DNA of 17,721 bases. It comes from Bacteroidales bacterium UBA2030 (GTDB lineage Bacteria; Bacteroidota; Bacteroidia; Bacteroidales; TTA-H9). Positions 1 to 7,297 of the stretch are shown one piece after another. The stretch covers positions 1-17,721 of the forward strand of contig DDBO01000169.1 of NCBI GenBank assembly GCA_002332755.1, in the 5' to 3' direction. The position numbers were made by a program, and so were the translations under genes. Position 1 is the first letter of the stretch; each line of letters starts with the position of its first letter. The notes beneath the pieces were generated by a model. The model worked only from the letters and a program-made list of their open reading frames with translations, made no database searches and was not told where the DNA came from.

Positions 1-268
1 AGCTATCGACAAAACCATGCGCGAAGCCAGCGGACACCTGATGGGACCCTTTGAAATGGCCGACACCATTGGGCTCGACAAATTGCTGCGCTGGATGGAA
101 AACCTTTACACCGAATTTGGTGATCTTCGCTACAAACCCTCACCGCTTATCAAACGAATGGTAAGGGCCGGCCTGGTGGGCCAGCGCGTTGGCGAAGGCT
201 TTTACAAATGGAACGAAAAAGGTAAACAAATAAAACCCGGGACGGTAGCCACGCTGGGAAGGGAGTAA
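1..268 (+). CDS. 3-hydroxyacyl-CoA dehydrogenase, C-terminal end (partial)
   Basis: The reading frame is open from base 2 and ends at TAA 266-268, so only the last 88 residues are present. The sequence matches the C-terminal helical domain of NAD-dependent 3-hydroxyacyl-CoA dehydrogenases. It shows GPFEMADTIGLD, a LYTEFGD segment, a RYKPSPLIKRMV segment, and the closing GLVGQRVGEGFYKW, which in this family is the conserved G-x-x-G-x-G-F-Y-x-Y/W signature. These enzymes reversibly oxidise (S)-3-hydroxyacyl-CoA to 3-oxoacyl-CoA in the cytoplasm. The short-chain 3-hydroxybutyryl-CoA type (hbd/paaH) is the most likely version, but the NAD-binding domain lies outside the window, so substrate and symbol stay open. 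ackA follows 31 bases downstream with no terminator between, so the two are probably co-transcribed. Confidence 0.9.
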   Translation, partial: AIDKTMREASGHLMGPFEMADTIGLDKLLRWMENLYTEFGDLRYKPSPLIKRMVRAGLVGQRVGEGFYKWNEKGKQIKPGTVATLGRE

Positions 269-299
269 TTTATTCGCAAACCAAAAAATATATAATACA

Positions 300-1514
300 A
301 TGAAAATCATAGTTCTGAACTGTGGAAGTTCATCCATCAAATATCAACTTTTCGATATGCCCTCGGCTGAGGTAATTGCCAAGGGATTGGTAGATAAAAT
401 AGGACTTAAAGGAGCCTCCATCAAACATAAACGCAACGATGGTCTTGAGTTTAAGGTTGAAGGAGAAATTCTCGACCATCAGACCGGGATTGAGTACGTA
501 CTTGGTATCCTCATTCATCCCCAATACGGAAGTCTTAAAAACATTAAGGAGGTGGATGCTGTAGGTCACCGCGTGGTGCATGCCGGGGAAAAATTCGGTG
601 GAAGCGTTCGCATAAAACCCGAAGTTATTCAAGCTCTTGAAGAATGTATTGACCTGGCGCCTCTTCACAATCCACCTAACCTGGAAGGTATTTATGCCAT
701 CACCCGCCTGCTTCCCGAAGTTCCTCAGGCCGGAGTATTCGACACCGCCTTCCACCAGACTATGCCCGAATATTCGTACCTCTACGGGCTTCCCTATTCT
801 CTTTACGAAAAATATAAAATTCGTCGCTACGGATTCCATGGCTCAAGCCACAAATTTGTATCACGCAGGGCAGCTGAAATTCTTGGAAAAGACCTTAAAG
901 AACTGAAAATTATTACCTGTCATCTGGGGAATGGTGCTAGTATTGCTGCAATCAAAAATGGCAAGTCGATCGACACCAGCATGGGAATGACTCCCATCGA
1001 AGGGCTGATAATGGGTACACGTAGCGGCGATGTGGACGCAGGAGCACTCTTACACATTGCCAATAAAGAGGGTATTGGCATCCAGACACTTAACACTCTT
1101 ATTAATAAATTTAGCGGCGTTTTGGGAATTTCAGGCATTTCGAGCGACATGCGCGATCTCGAAATAGCTGCTGCCGAAGGCAATCATCGGGCTGCCCTGG
1201 CCCTTAAAATGTATCAATATCGTGTAAAAAAATATATCGGTGCATACGCAGCAGCTATGGGCGGTGTCGATGCCATTGTGTTCACCGGTGGAATCGGAGA
1301 AAATGATTTCAACACTCGGAAAGAGGTAATGACAGATATGGAATGGCTAGGCGTAGATTTCGACTTTGAAAAGAACGACCAGCTTAAAGGTAAGGAAGTC
1401 ATACTCACACGCCCTGCATCAAAGGTAACCGTAATGGTAGTGCCTACTAACGAAGAGTTGGTGATAGCTGCCGATACTTACCAAATAGTTACCAAAAACC
1501 TTGACATGGTATAA
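300..1514 (+). CDS. ackA: Acetate kinase AckA
   Basis: This cytoplasmic kinase interconverts acetyl phosphate plus ADP and acetate plus ATP, the final ATP-forming step of acetate fermentation. The protein has 404 residues, the normal family length. Residues known from the Methanosarcina enzyme fall at the same numbers: N7 in the opening NCGSSSIK motif, R91 in GHRVVHAGE, D148 in VFDTAFHQ, H180 in RRYGFHGSSH, R241 in GTRSGDVDAG, and E385 in the VPTNEE segment. The ATPase-fold loops HLGNGAS (208-214) and FTGGIGEND (328-336) are intact. The usual partner, phosphotransacetylase, is not next to it. The upstream neighbour is a 3-hydroxyacyl-CoA dehydrogenase, as in butyrate or amino-acid fermentation clusters. 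A butyrate kinase (same superfamily) is less likely given the match to AckA numbering. The start has no Shine-Dalgarno site, only an A/T-rich leader. Confidence 0.97.
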   Translation: MKIIVLNCGSSSIKYQLFDMPSAEVIAKGLVDKIGLKGASIKHKRNDGLEFKVEGEILDHQTGIEYVLGILIHPQYGSLKNIKEVDAVGHRVVHAGEKFGGSVRIKPEVIQALEECIDLAPLHNPPNLEGIYAITRLLPEVPQAGVFDTAFHQTMPEYSYLYGLPYSLYEKYKIRRYGFHGSSHKFVSRRAAEILGKDLKELKIITCHLGNGASIAAIKNGKSIDTSMGMTPIEGLIMGTRSGDVDAGALLHIANKEGIGIQTLNTLINKFSGVLGISGISSDMRDLEIAAAEGNHRAALALKMYQYRVKKYIGAYAAAMGGVDAIVFTGGIGENDFNTRKEVMTDMEWLGVDFDFEKNDQLKGKEVILTRPASKVTVMVVPTNEELVIAADTYQIVTKNLDMV

Positions 1515-1537
1515 TCGCAAATACATCAAACATCCTT

Positions 1538-1569
1538 AACCGGTCTCAGGATGGGGCCGGTTTTTTTTT
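1538..1569 (+). terminator. Intrinsic terminator after ackA
   Basis: An inverted repeat with arms 1538-1547 and 1553-1562 can form ten pairs, two of them G-U. The AACCGG/CCGGTT core is perfect, the loop is AGGAT, and a run of T to 1569 follows directly. It lies 24 bases past the ackA stop and should end the + strand transcript. The complementary strand has no T run after the hairpin, so it does not look bidirectional. Confidence 0.88.
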
Positions 1570-1666
1570 GAGGAGCCATAAATGAGAGGGCATCAAAAAT
1601 AATTGTTGATCACCATTGTGTAAGAAAGGCAACAGGTATCCGTGGAGCAGTAGAATCTACAAATGC

Positions 1667-2935
1667 TCAGGTCTTATGTTTCTTTTTCTTTGCCGAAGGG
1701 AAAAGAACATTGTTTAAAATCAGGCGGTAACCCGGAGAATTGGGGTGAAAATCCAGTTCGGTTGGGGGGTCGCCCACAAAGTGCTGATAGTCTTCCGGAT
1801 CGTGGCCTCCGTAAAAAGTCCATGTGCCACGGCCAAAATCGCCATGAATATAACGAGCTTCACCTGCTTCACTGTTTTCACCCATGATAACCACCTCAGG
1901 TTTAATATATTGTTTGCGAAAAGCGGTCGACTGCCCCATAAAACCTTTGATAATGCGGGTGTGATTCTGACAAAGCATGGTAGGAATGGGGTCCCACTTT
2001 GCCGAAAAATCGAAAAGGGTGAAATAGTCGTTTTCTTCATTAAGTCCGCGCCTCACCGGATCAACATCGATAGATGAAATCTCATATTCGTAGGGGTTGG
2101 TAGAAATCGTGAAATCGGTAAAGGCAAAACACTGGCTGTAATCGAGTTTTGCCTGGGCATCGGGGTCGATTGGGTCGCCGTCGAACATCACATCGCAAAT
2201 GTCGGTATTTTGGGCAGCCAATGCCACATCGTAACTATCAGGAGCCGAACACATGGCAAACAGATAGCCACCACCGGCTACAAATTCCCTGATCTTAAGT
2301 GCAACCGCAAGTTTCATTTTCGATACTTTGCTAAAGCCCAGCTTATGGGCTGTAGCCTCATTGAGGCGCACATCTTCCTTATACCAGGCATAATCTTTAT
2401 ATCGGGCCCAAAACTTTCCATACTGTCCGGTGAAATCTTCATGATGCAGGTGCAGCCAGTCGTAAGTTGGCAAAATGCCTGTAAGCACTTCTTCATCGTA
2501 AATGACATCGTAGGGAATCTGTGCATAAGTAAGTACCAGAGTTACAGCATCGTCCCAGGGTAATTTGTTCTTGGGGGAATACACAGCAATTTTGGGTGCT
2601 TTCTGCATGTGCATGGCATCCATGTTCAATTCGGGGCGGGCTATTTCTTCCTGGAGGGCTGCGGCCTGGGCATCGGGTAAAAATTCAATGCCAACCCCTC
2701 TCAGCTTACACTCTTTTTCGATGGTAGCGGCATAAGGCAACAGAAAGCTGCCTCCCCGATAATTGAGAAGCCAGTCAATTTCGAGGCCCTGCTGCAGCAC
2801 CCAGTAAGCAATGCCATAGGCCTTGAGGTGATTGGGCTGACGTTCGTCCATGGGGACCAGCAGATAAGCCCCCTGTACCGCCTGCGACATTGCCAGCGAT
2901 ACGATTAAGCCTGTTATAATCAATATTCTGCGCAT
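1667..2935 (-). CDS. Secreted amidotransferase-like protein of unknown function (often labelled asparagine synthetase B)
   Basis: The protein has 422 residues with an N-terminal signal peptide (about 1-22, ending QAVQG-A), so it is exported. I recall close relatives in Bacteroidota carrying the label 'asparagine synthetase B'. That function is not supported here: there is no N-terminal catalytic Cys2 and no SGG-type ATP-pyrophosphatase loop. What is visible resembles a class I glutamine-amidotransferase-like fold. It has a strand and turn at KIAVYSPKN (115-123), LHLHHEDFTGQYG (161-173), a nucleophile-elbow-like GGGYLFAMCSA (221-231) with C229, and GGHDPEDYQH (376-385) with H378, before a lysine-rich tail. 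The role is unknown. Nothing obvious separates it from dnaB 81 bases upstream, so read-through is possible. The start is ATG 2935, followed directly by the signal peptide. Confidence 0.75.
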   Translation of the reverse strand: MRRILIITGLIVSLAMSQAVQGAYLLVPMDERQPNHLKAYGIAYWVLQQGLEIDWLLNYRGGSFLLPYAATIEKECKLRGVGIEFLPDAQAAALQEEIARPELNMDAMHMQKAPKIAVYSPKNKLPWDDAVTLVLTYAQIPYDVIYDEEVLTGILPTYDWLHLHHEDFTGQYGKFWARYKDYAWYKEDVRLNEATAHKLGFSKVSKMKLAVALKIREFVAGGGYLFAMCSAPDSYDVALAAQNTDICDVMFDGDPIDPDAQAKLDYSQCFAFTDFTISTNPYEYEISSIDVDPVRRGLNEENDYFTLFDFSAKWDPIPTMLCQNHTRIIKGFMGQSTAFRKQYIKPEVVIMGENSEAGEARYIHGDFGRGTWTFYGGHDPEDYQHFVGDPPTELDFHPNSPGYRLILNNVLFPSAKKKKHKT

Positions 2936-3016
2936 AGACCCTTCGGTTTAAAACCTGAAATAATGTAGGTGTAGCTCCGATGCATGGAAAAATAACGCCT
3001 CTGGATAAAGAATGTT

Positions 3017-4558
3017 TTAAAAGGGCAGAGAATCGGGCGGTTCCGGGGGAAGTTCACTATTCATACGAGAGGGAATCGTGACTGTGGAGCCACTTTGTGA
3101 AGCACCCGGGTAGTAATACTCAGAGCCACCGCCCATTTCATCATCATCCATGAAGCGGGCGTATTGAGCAATAAATTTGAGCCGAATGTCACCGGTTTTG
3201 CCATTTCTATGCTTGGCAATCATTATGTAAGCCTTGTTTGTGGTAGGGCCATTCTCGTCGCTCTCGATTTTATAATATTCAGGTCTGTAGATAAACAGCA
3301 CAATATCGGCATCCTGCTCGATGGCGCCCGACTCACGCAGGTCGCTCAGCTGAGGTTTCTTCGCTCCTCCGCGCGTTTCTACACTTCGGTTAAGCTGAGA
3401 AAGGATAATTACCGGAATATTGAGTTCTTTGGCCAAACTTTTTAACGAACGGCTGATGGTAGCAATTTCCTGTTCGCGGTTGCCCTTATTATCTCCCCCG
3501 GTGGTCATCAGCTGAATGTAGTCGATCATGGCCAGCTGAATATCATATTTTTCTTTCAGTCGCCGACATTTAGCCCTTAATTCAAAAATAGAAAGGGCCG
3601 GTGTATCGTCAATATAAATGGGGGCTTTTATCAGGGGAGTTATTTTAACGTTGAGTTGTTCCATTTCGTAGTCGGCAAGATTGCCTGTACGCAATTTATC
3701 GGCAGGAAGACCGGCTTCAGACGATATCAATCTTGTAACCAATTGCTTAGCACCCATTTCAAGAGAGAAAATAGCCACAGGGCGCTTGTGATCGATGGCA
3801 ATATTGCGTGCCATACTTAAGATGAATGCGGTTTTACCCATACCGGGTCGGGCGGCTACAACAATCAGGTCGGTTTTTTGCCAACCTCCTGTAATCTGGT
3901 CAAGGTAAGTGAAACCCGAGGGCACACCTGTAAGGTGCCCTTCAAATTCGCGAGCCTTACGAATGTCTTCTATAGCCTGGGCAACAAGTGCGTCCATTTT
4001 GGCATAGTCACGCCGAAAGGTTTCTTCGCTGATGGAAAACAAGTTCTGCTCAGCCTTATCCAACAAATCGAAAACATCTGTAGTGTCTTCGTAAGCATCG
4101 CGAATGATGTCGGTAGAAACCCTTATGAGCTCTCGCTGGATATATTTCTCGGCAATAATGCGCGCATGGTATTCAATATTGGCCGAGGAGGCAACCCGGT
4201 TGGTTAGCATGGCGAGATAATAAGGGCCTCCCACCACCTCGAGTTCACCCGATTTGCGAAGCTCGTTGGTAACCGTCACCAGGTCGATGGGTTCGGATTC
4301 ACCAAAAAGTCGTTGAATGGCCGAATAGATTCTTTGATGCGCATCTTTATAGAAGGCTTCCGCTTTCAAAAAATCTATCACAGCGTTGATGGCTTTGCTA
4401 TCGAGCAGCAAAGCACCCAAAACCACCTCTTCCACATCGGGTGCCTGGGGTGGAATTCTCCCATGCATTTCTTCGGAAGGTGTAACCCTGGCCCGTCCTC
4501 TCTTAGGAGCTGCCTTTCCTGTTTCGTTGATGTTTTCGTTCGTATTCTTGTTTTCCAT
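3017..4558 (-). CDS. dnaB: Replicative DNA helicase DnaB
   Basis: DnaB is the hexameric 5'-3' helicase that unwinds the replication fork and recruits primase. The protein has 513 residues. A polar tail (1-33) precedes the primase-binding N-terminal domain (about 35-140, IPPQAPDVEEVVLGALLL onward). A linker and the RecA-like motor (about 205-470) follow. The motor shows Walker A AARPGMGKT (235-243), Walker B LAMIDYIQL (342-350, D346), sensor-like LSQLNRSVE (386-394), and KHRNGKTG (449-456), where the family's arginine finger sits (R451). The C-terminal end is acidic and proline-rich (EPPDSLPF). No intein is present. It is flanked by a terminator upstream and has its own promoter-like box, so it is probably transcribed separately from the moeA operon. 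M31 is a possible alternative start, but a variable polar tail is normal in Bacteroidota DnaB. Confidence 0.97.
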   Translation of the reverse strand: MENKNTNENINETGKAAPKRGRARVTPSEEMHGRIPPQAPDVEEVVLGALLLDSKAINAVIDFLKAEAFYKDAHQRIYSAIQRLFGESEPIDLVTVTNELRKSGELEVVGGPYYLAMLTNRVASSANIEYHARIIAEKYIQRELIRVSTDIIRDAYEDTTDVFDLLDKAEQNLFSISEETFRRDYAKMDALVAQAIEDIRKAREFEGHLTGVPSGFTYLDQITGGWQKTDLIVVAARPGMGKTAFILSMARNIAIDHKRPVAIFSLEMGAKQLVTRLISSEAGLPADKLRTGNLADYEMEQLNVKITPLIKAPIYIDDTPALSIFELRAKCRRLKEKYDIQLAMIDYIQLMTTGGDNKGNREQEIATISRSLKSLAKELNIPVIILSQLNRSVETRGGAKKPQLSDLRESGAIEQDADIVLFIYRPEYYKIESDENGPTTNKAYIMIAKHRNGKTGDIRLKFIAQYARFMDDDEMGGGSEYYYPGASQSGSTVTIPSRMNSELPPEPPDSLPF

Positions 4559-4562
4559 GCTT

Positions 4563-4594
4563 CAAAAGTAATTCTAAAACCTGTCTTTGGCCAA
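4563..4594 (-). promoter_or_regulatory. Candidate dnaB promoter (Bacteroidota sigma type)
   Basis: Read on the - strand, TACTTTTG at 4570-4563 matches the Bacteroidota -7 consensus TAnnTTTG exactly. A TTG at 4594-4592 lies 21 bases upstream, within the usual -33 spacing. Only four bases separate the box from the dnaB ATG at 4558, so a transcript from here would be leaderless or nearly so. Confidence 0.5.
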
Positions 4595-4641
4595 TTACTC
4601 TAAAAAAAGTTTTCCACAGTCTAATTCGTTGTTTATCAATC

Positions 4642-4670
4642 AAAAAAATCAAAACCGAGGTAGCACCCCG
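4642..4670 (-). terminator. Intrinsic terminator of the moeA-moaA operon
   Basis: Read on the - strand, directly after the stop codon of the 189-residue gene, CGGGGT and ACCTCG pair around a GCT loop (six pairs, one G-U). A T-rich stretch with a run of seven T follows. It would separate the molybdenum cofactor operon from dnaB. Confidence 0.6.
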
Positions 4671-5240
4671 TCAAGCCCGTAATCCTCGCATAATCATTTG
4701 ATTAACATAACTATACAATTGAAGAGGATTGTACTTTCTCCAGCCAATTTCATTGAAACGACCGCCAAATATCATGTAATTGTCGAGCCTCCCCTGATTA
4801 AACTCCTGAATAACATGTTCCCTGAAGTTGATTCCTATAATAAAGCCATCTTCCAACTCTTCAAACCATTCCTGATAATAATCGTCGGTATCACGATGAA
4901 AATTAAGGACATTTTCTCCGATCAGTATAAATACTCTTACGCCATTGTCGATAAGCACATCTATCACATTGCGCTTAAGAAACATAATATCATTATTGAT
5001 GCAGTCGTTCCATTCTCCGAGTAACTCTATAATAGTAAACCCCTGGTTATAATCGGTATAGAGAATTTTGAGGTACAAGGTTGGTGAACCAAATTCATCC
5101 CAAAGGGGGTGTATGAAATAATTGTATATGGTATTAGTGTAATGGTTTTCTTGGTAATGTCTTCCATAAAACGGGCTGCGAGGGTCGCGGGCAGCATTAT
5201 AGAAGTGATTCCAAGCGTAAAAAGGCTCAAGATCGTGCAT
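4671..5240 (-). CDS. Conserved Bacteroidota protein of unknown function (189 aa)
   Basis: I do not know a function for this protein. Similar proteins occur as hypothetical proteins in other Bacteroidota, as far as I recall. The 189 residues contain no signal peptide, membrane segment or known catalytic motif, so it is likely a soluble cytoplasmic protein. It is rich in aromatic and acidic residues, especially Tyr and Asn. Two segments look like alternating beta strands and acidic helices: TIIELLGEWNDCINNDIMFL (69-88) and VFILIGENVLNFH (103-115). An Arg/Tyr-rich C-terminal part (161-189) follows. It begins 5 bases after the moaA stop and is the last gene of the moeA-moaA operon, closed by a terminator. 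A link to molybdenum cofactor use is possible by position only. The frame is intact over its full length, with codon use like its neighbours. Confidence 0.8.
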   Translation of the reverse strand: MHDLEPFYAWNHFYNAARDPRSPFYGRHYQENHYTNTIYNYFIHPLWDEFGSPTLYLKILYTDYNQGFTIIELLGEWNDCINNDIMFLKRNVIDVLIDNGVRVFILIGENVLNFHRDTDDYYQEWFEELEDGFIIGINFREHVIQEFNQGRLDNYMIFGGRFNEIGWRKYNPLQLYSYVNQMIMRGLRA

Positions 5241-5245
5241 CGAAA

Positions 5246-6046
5246 TTAACCCCCAATGTTATAAAAATTATTTGCTTGGTTCACAGTACCACTGGCCGGT
5301 TTTCGGGCTACAGCTGTCATCAGGGCCTCCCTTACACCCATCTTTCGAATGTCGAAGCCTATGTTGGAGAACAAACAAGGTTTAATAAGGCCATCTGCCG
5401 TTAATCGCAAACGGCTACAAATACTACAGTTTCCGCCTTCTCCCCCTTCAACGGTGGTAAAATATCCTTCTGAAAGGTTCATTTGATGAATAAAACGTAC
5501 CTCCAGCCTTTTGGAGGCCGCATATTCAGCTACTCTCAGGGCATCAGGCTCATATCGGGAGTGTACAACCACACAATTCAGTTTCACCGGGTGAAGTCCG
5601 GCTTCAAGGGCTGCGTCAATGCCTCTTAAAACTTTGTTTAAATCGCCTCCGCGGGTAATCTCGGCAAAACGCGACGGATCCGTGGAATCGAGGCTAACAT
5701 TTATCCTCATGAGTCCAGCTTCCTTCAAAAGACGGGCAAATTTCTCGAGCAGCATTCCGTTGGTAGTCATGGCCAGGTCGGTAATACCCTCAACACCGGC
5801 AATCATCCTTACTAATTCAGTAATATCCTTCCTAACTAACGGTTCTCCTCCGGTCAGCCTCACTTTTTCTATTCCTAGTTCGACGGCCACCTTTATCACT
5901 TCGGTAATTTCTTCGAATGTAAGAATCTGAGAATGAGGCAACCACTTGAATTGGCCAGTGGGAACACAATAAGTACACCGCAAGTTGCAACGATCGGTTA
6001 CTGAAATTCGCAGATAATTGATTTTCCGATTAAATCTGTCTAACAT
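5246..6046 (-). CDS. moaA: GTP 3',8-cyclase MoaA, short form
   Basis: MoaA is a radical SAM enzyme that, with MoaC, turns GTP into cyclic pyranopterin monophosphate, the first step of molybdenum cofactor synthesis. The first 4Fe-4S site is C20-x3-C24-x2-C27, the SAM-binding GGEP is at 66-69, and the second cluster site is C207-x2-C210-x13-C224. Residues matching the S. aureus GTP-binding set are present: R13, K61, R63, K155, R184, R212 and R214. The C-terminal Gly-Gly (265-266) is kept. At 266 residues it is about 60-75 shorter than usual. R184 and C207 are 23 apart, against 69 for the matching pair in S. aureus, and the tail after C224 is also shorter. The frame is open, so this is a compact form and not a frameshift. 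The start overlaps the moeA end by 17 bases, with an AAGGAG at 6061-6056, nine bases ahead of the ATG. Confidence 0.92.
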   Translation of the reverse strand: MLDRFNRKINYLRISVTDRCNLRCTYCVPTGQFKWLPHSQILTFEEITEVIKVAVELGIEKVRLTGGEPLVRKDITELVRMIAGVEGITDLAMTTNGMLLEKFARLLKEAGLMRINVSLDSTDPSRFAEITRGGDLNKVLRGIDAALEAGLHPVKLNCVVVHSRYEPDALRVAEYAASKRLEVRFIHQMNLSEGYFTTVEGGEGGNCSICSRLRLTADGLIKPCLFSNIGFDIRKMGVREALMTAVARKPASGTVNQANNFYNIGG

Positions 6047-7202
6047 ACACCCACTCTCCTTCCTTCACTTCAAAAACGCCTTCCTTTAATTCAATAAAAC
6101 CCGAAGCTTGGGTGTAGGCATTAATGTGGGCCGAACCATTGTAGTTTAGTGTTAAAACTTTATTGTCTTGAATTCTCACCGGAATGAGCGAACGGCGTTT
6201 GGCCTTTTTTCGTTGATAACTCTCACCCATGGGTAATTGAAGAATTACCGGATTATGGGGCAAACCCACCATTGCCTTCAGAAAAGGCTTCACCAGCAAT
6301 TCAAATTGTATAAATCCTGAAACGGGATTACCGGGCAGACCAAAGACAATCTTTCGGCCGATTTTTCCAAACAGCGTAGGCCTACCGGGCTGTATGGCAA
6401 TGTTTTTGAAAATAATTTCAAGGCCAAGTTCTTTCATAACCTGTGGCACATAATCGTATTCACCCATTGAAACTCCGCCCGACATCAGCAATACATCACA
6501 TTGTGATAGTAAGTATTCAATTTTCTCTTTAAGAATAGCCGGGTTGTCGGGAGCGATACCCGTGTAAACGAAATCGGCACCAGCGTCTTTTACCTGGGCA
6601 ATGGTTTGCCAGGCATTGCTATTACGAATTTGCCCGGGGCCCGGCACATTCCAGGGCTCCACCAATTCGTCGCCCGTGGCCAGAATACCACATACCGGAC
6701 GACGGTAAACCGCAGGAGTAAATACACCCGAAGTAGCCAATACGGCAATATGCTGCGCCTGAATTAGGGTACCAGATTCAAGCACTTTCTCACCTTTCCT
6801 GATATCTTCACCTTGGTGGGCTATATTCACCGGTTTACCTTTTCCCGTAAAAATTACCCTTCCAACATCATCCAGTGTAGTATCTTCTACAGGAATTACT
6901 GCATCGCAGCCTTCAGGAATCATTGCACCGGTCATGATGCGAGAACAGGTTCCCGCTTTAAGGGCATACTGTGGGACTTTACCTGCTGAAATAGTTTCAA
7001 TAATTTCCAAAGGATTACCTAAGTCTTCAGCGCGACATGCAAAGCCATCGACGGCAGCCTTTTCGAAAGGGGGCATGTCGATGTCGCAACGAATATCTTC
7101 GGCCAATACTCGGCCCGATACTTCAGTAAGAGGGACACGCTCGGGGGCAGTGTACCATACTTCTGCCATAGTTTTTGCAATGGCCTCTTCGAGTGTAACC
7201 AT
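6030..7202 (-). CDS. moeA: Molybdopterin molybdenumtransferase MoeA
   Basis: MoeA inserts molybdate into adenylylated molybdopterin, the last general step of molybdenum cofactor synthesis. From the ATG at 7202 the protein has 390 residues, normal for the family. Motifs in order (counted from this start): MPPFEKAAVDGFA (43-55, catalytic-type D52), AVIPVED, ATGDELVEP (175-183, the MPT-binding-fold TGDE), MSGGVSMGEYDYV (240-252), IQPGRPTLFG (270-279) and GLPGNPVSG (288-296). A beta-barrel C-terminal domain IV ends in WVYVRQI. An upstream TTG at 7220 would add six residues, but that TTG is part of the likely promoter -7 box, and the ATG fits the family N terminus. It leads the moeA-moaA-unknown operon. 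The other cofactor genes (moaC, moaE, mog) are not in this window. Confidence 0.95.
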   Translation of the reverse strand: MVTLEEAIAKTMAEVWYTAPERVPLTEVSGRVLAEDIRCDIDMPPFEKAAVDGFACRAEDLGNPLEIIETISAGKVPQYALKAGTCSRIMTGAMIPEGCDAVIPVEDTTLDDVGRVIFTGKGKPVNIAHQGEDIRKGEKVLESGTLIQAQHIAVLATSGVFTPAVYRRPVCGILATGDELVEPWNVPGPGQIRNSNAWQTIAQVKDAGADFVYTGIAPDNPAILKEKIEYLLSQCDVLLMSGGVSMGEYDYVPQVMKELGLEIIFKNIAIQPGRPTLFGKIGRKIVFGLPGNPVSGFIQFELLVKPFLKAMVGLPHNPVILQLPMGESYQRKKAKRRSLIPVRIQDNKVLTLNYNGSAHINAYTQASGFIELKEGVFEVKEGEWVYVRQI

Positions 7203-7217
7203 TCGGATTATTTTTTG

Positions 7218-7225
7218 CAAAGATA
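7218..7225 (-). promoter_or_regulatory. Candidate promoter -7 box of the moeA operon
   Basis: Read on the - strand, TATCTTTG (7225-7218) matches TAnnTTTG exactly. The expected -33 position holds CTG, not TTG, so that half is weak. The box ends 15 bases before the ATG at 7202, which would give a leader of about ten bases. Confidence 0.45.
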
Positions 7226-7297
7226 AGAACCTTTGAGCCTGCTCAGGAAGGGAAATTCAAGCCTTAAATACCTTATGATATGAATTGTTTTACAAAT

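Noticed and set aside
330..839. 169-residue open frame antisense to the N-terminal half of ackA
   Set aside because: It lies entirely opposite a conserved gene, resembles no known family and has no initiation signals. It is a shadow of the ackA codon pattern.
1571..1666. Possible small gene or RNA between the ackA terminator and the next stop codon
   Set aside because: The 96 bases have no start with a ribosome site, no stable hairpin and no conserved-looking motif; it appears to be plain spacer between convergent genes.
4587..4594. TTGGCCAA palindrome over the dnaB -33 region as an operator
   Set aside because: Eight bases are too short to call an operator, and no second copy was noticed nearby.
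4313..4603. Open frames on the + strand covering the dnaB start region
   Set aside because: They run opposite the DnaB N-terminal domain, which has clear conserved sequence on the - strand; no independent evidence supports them.
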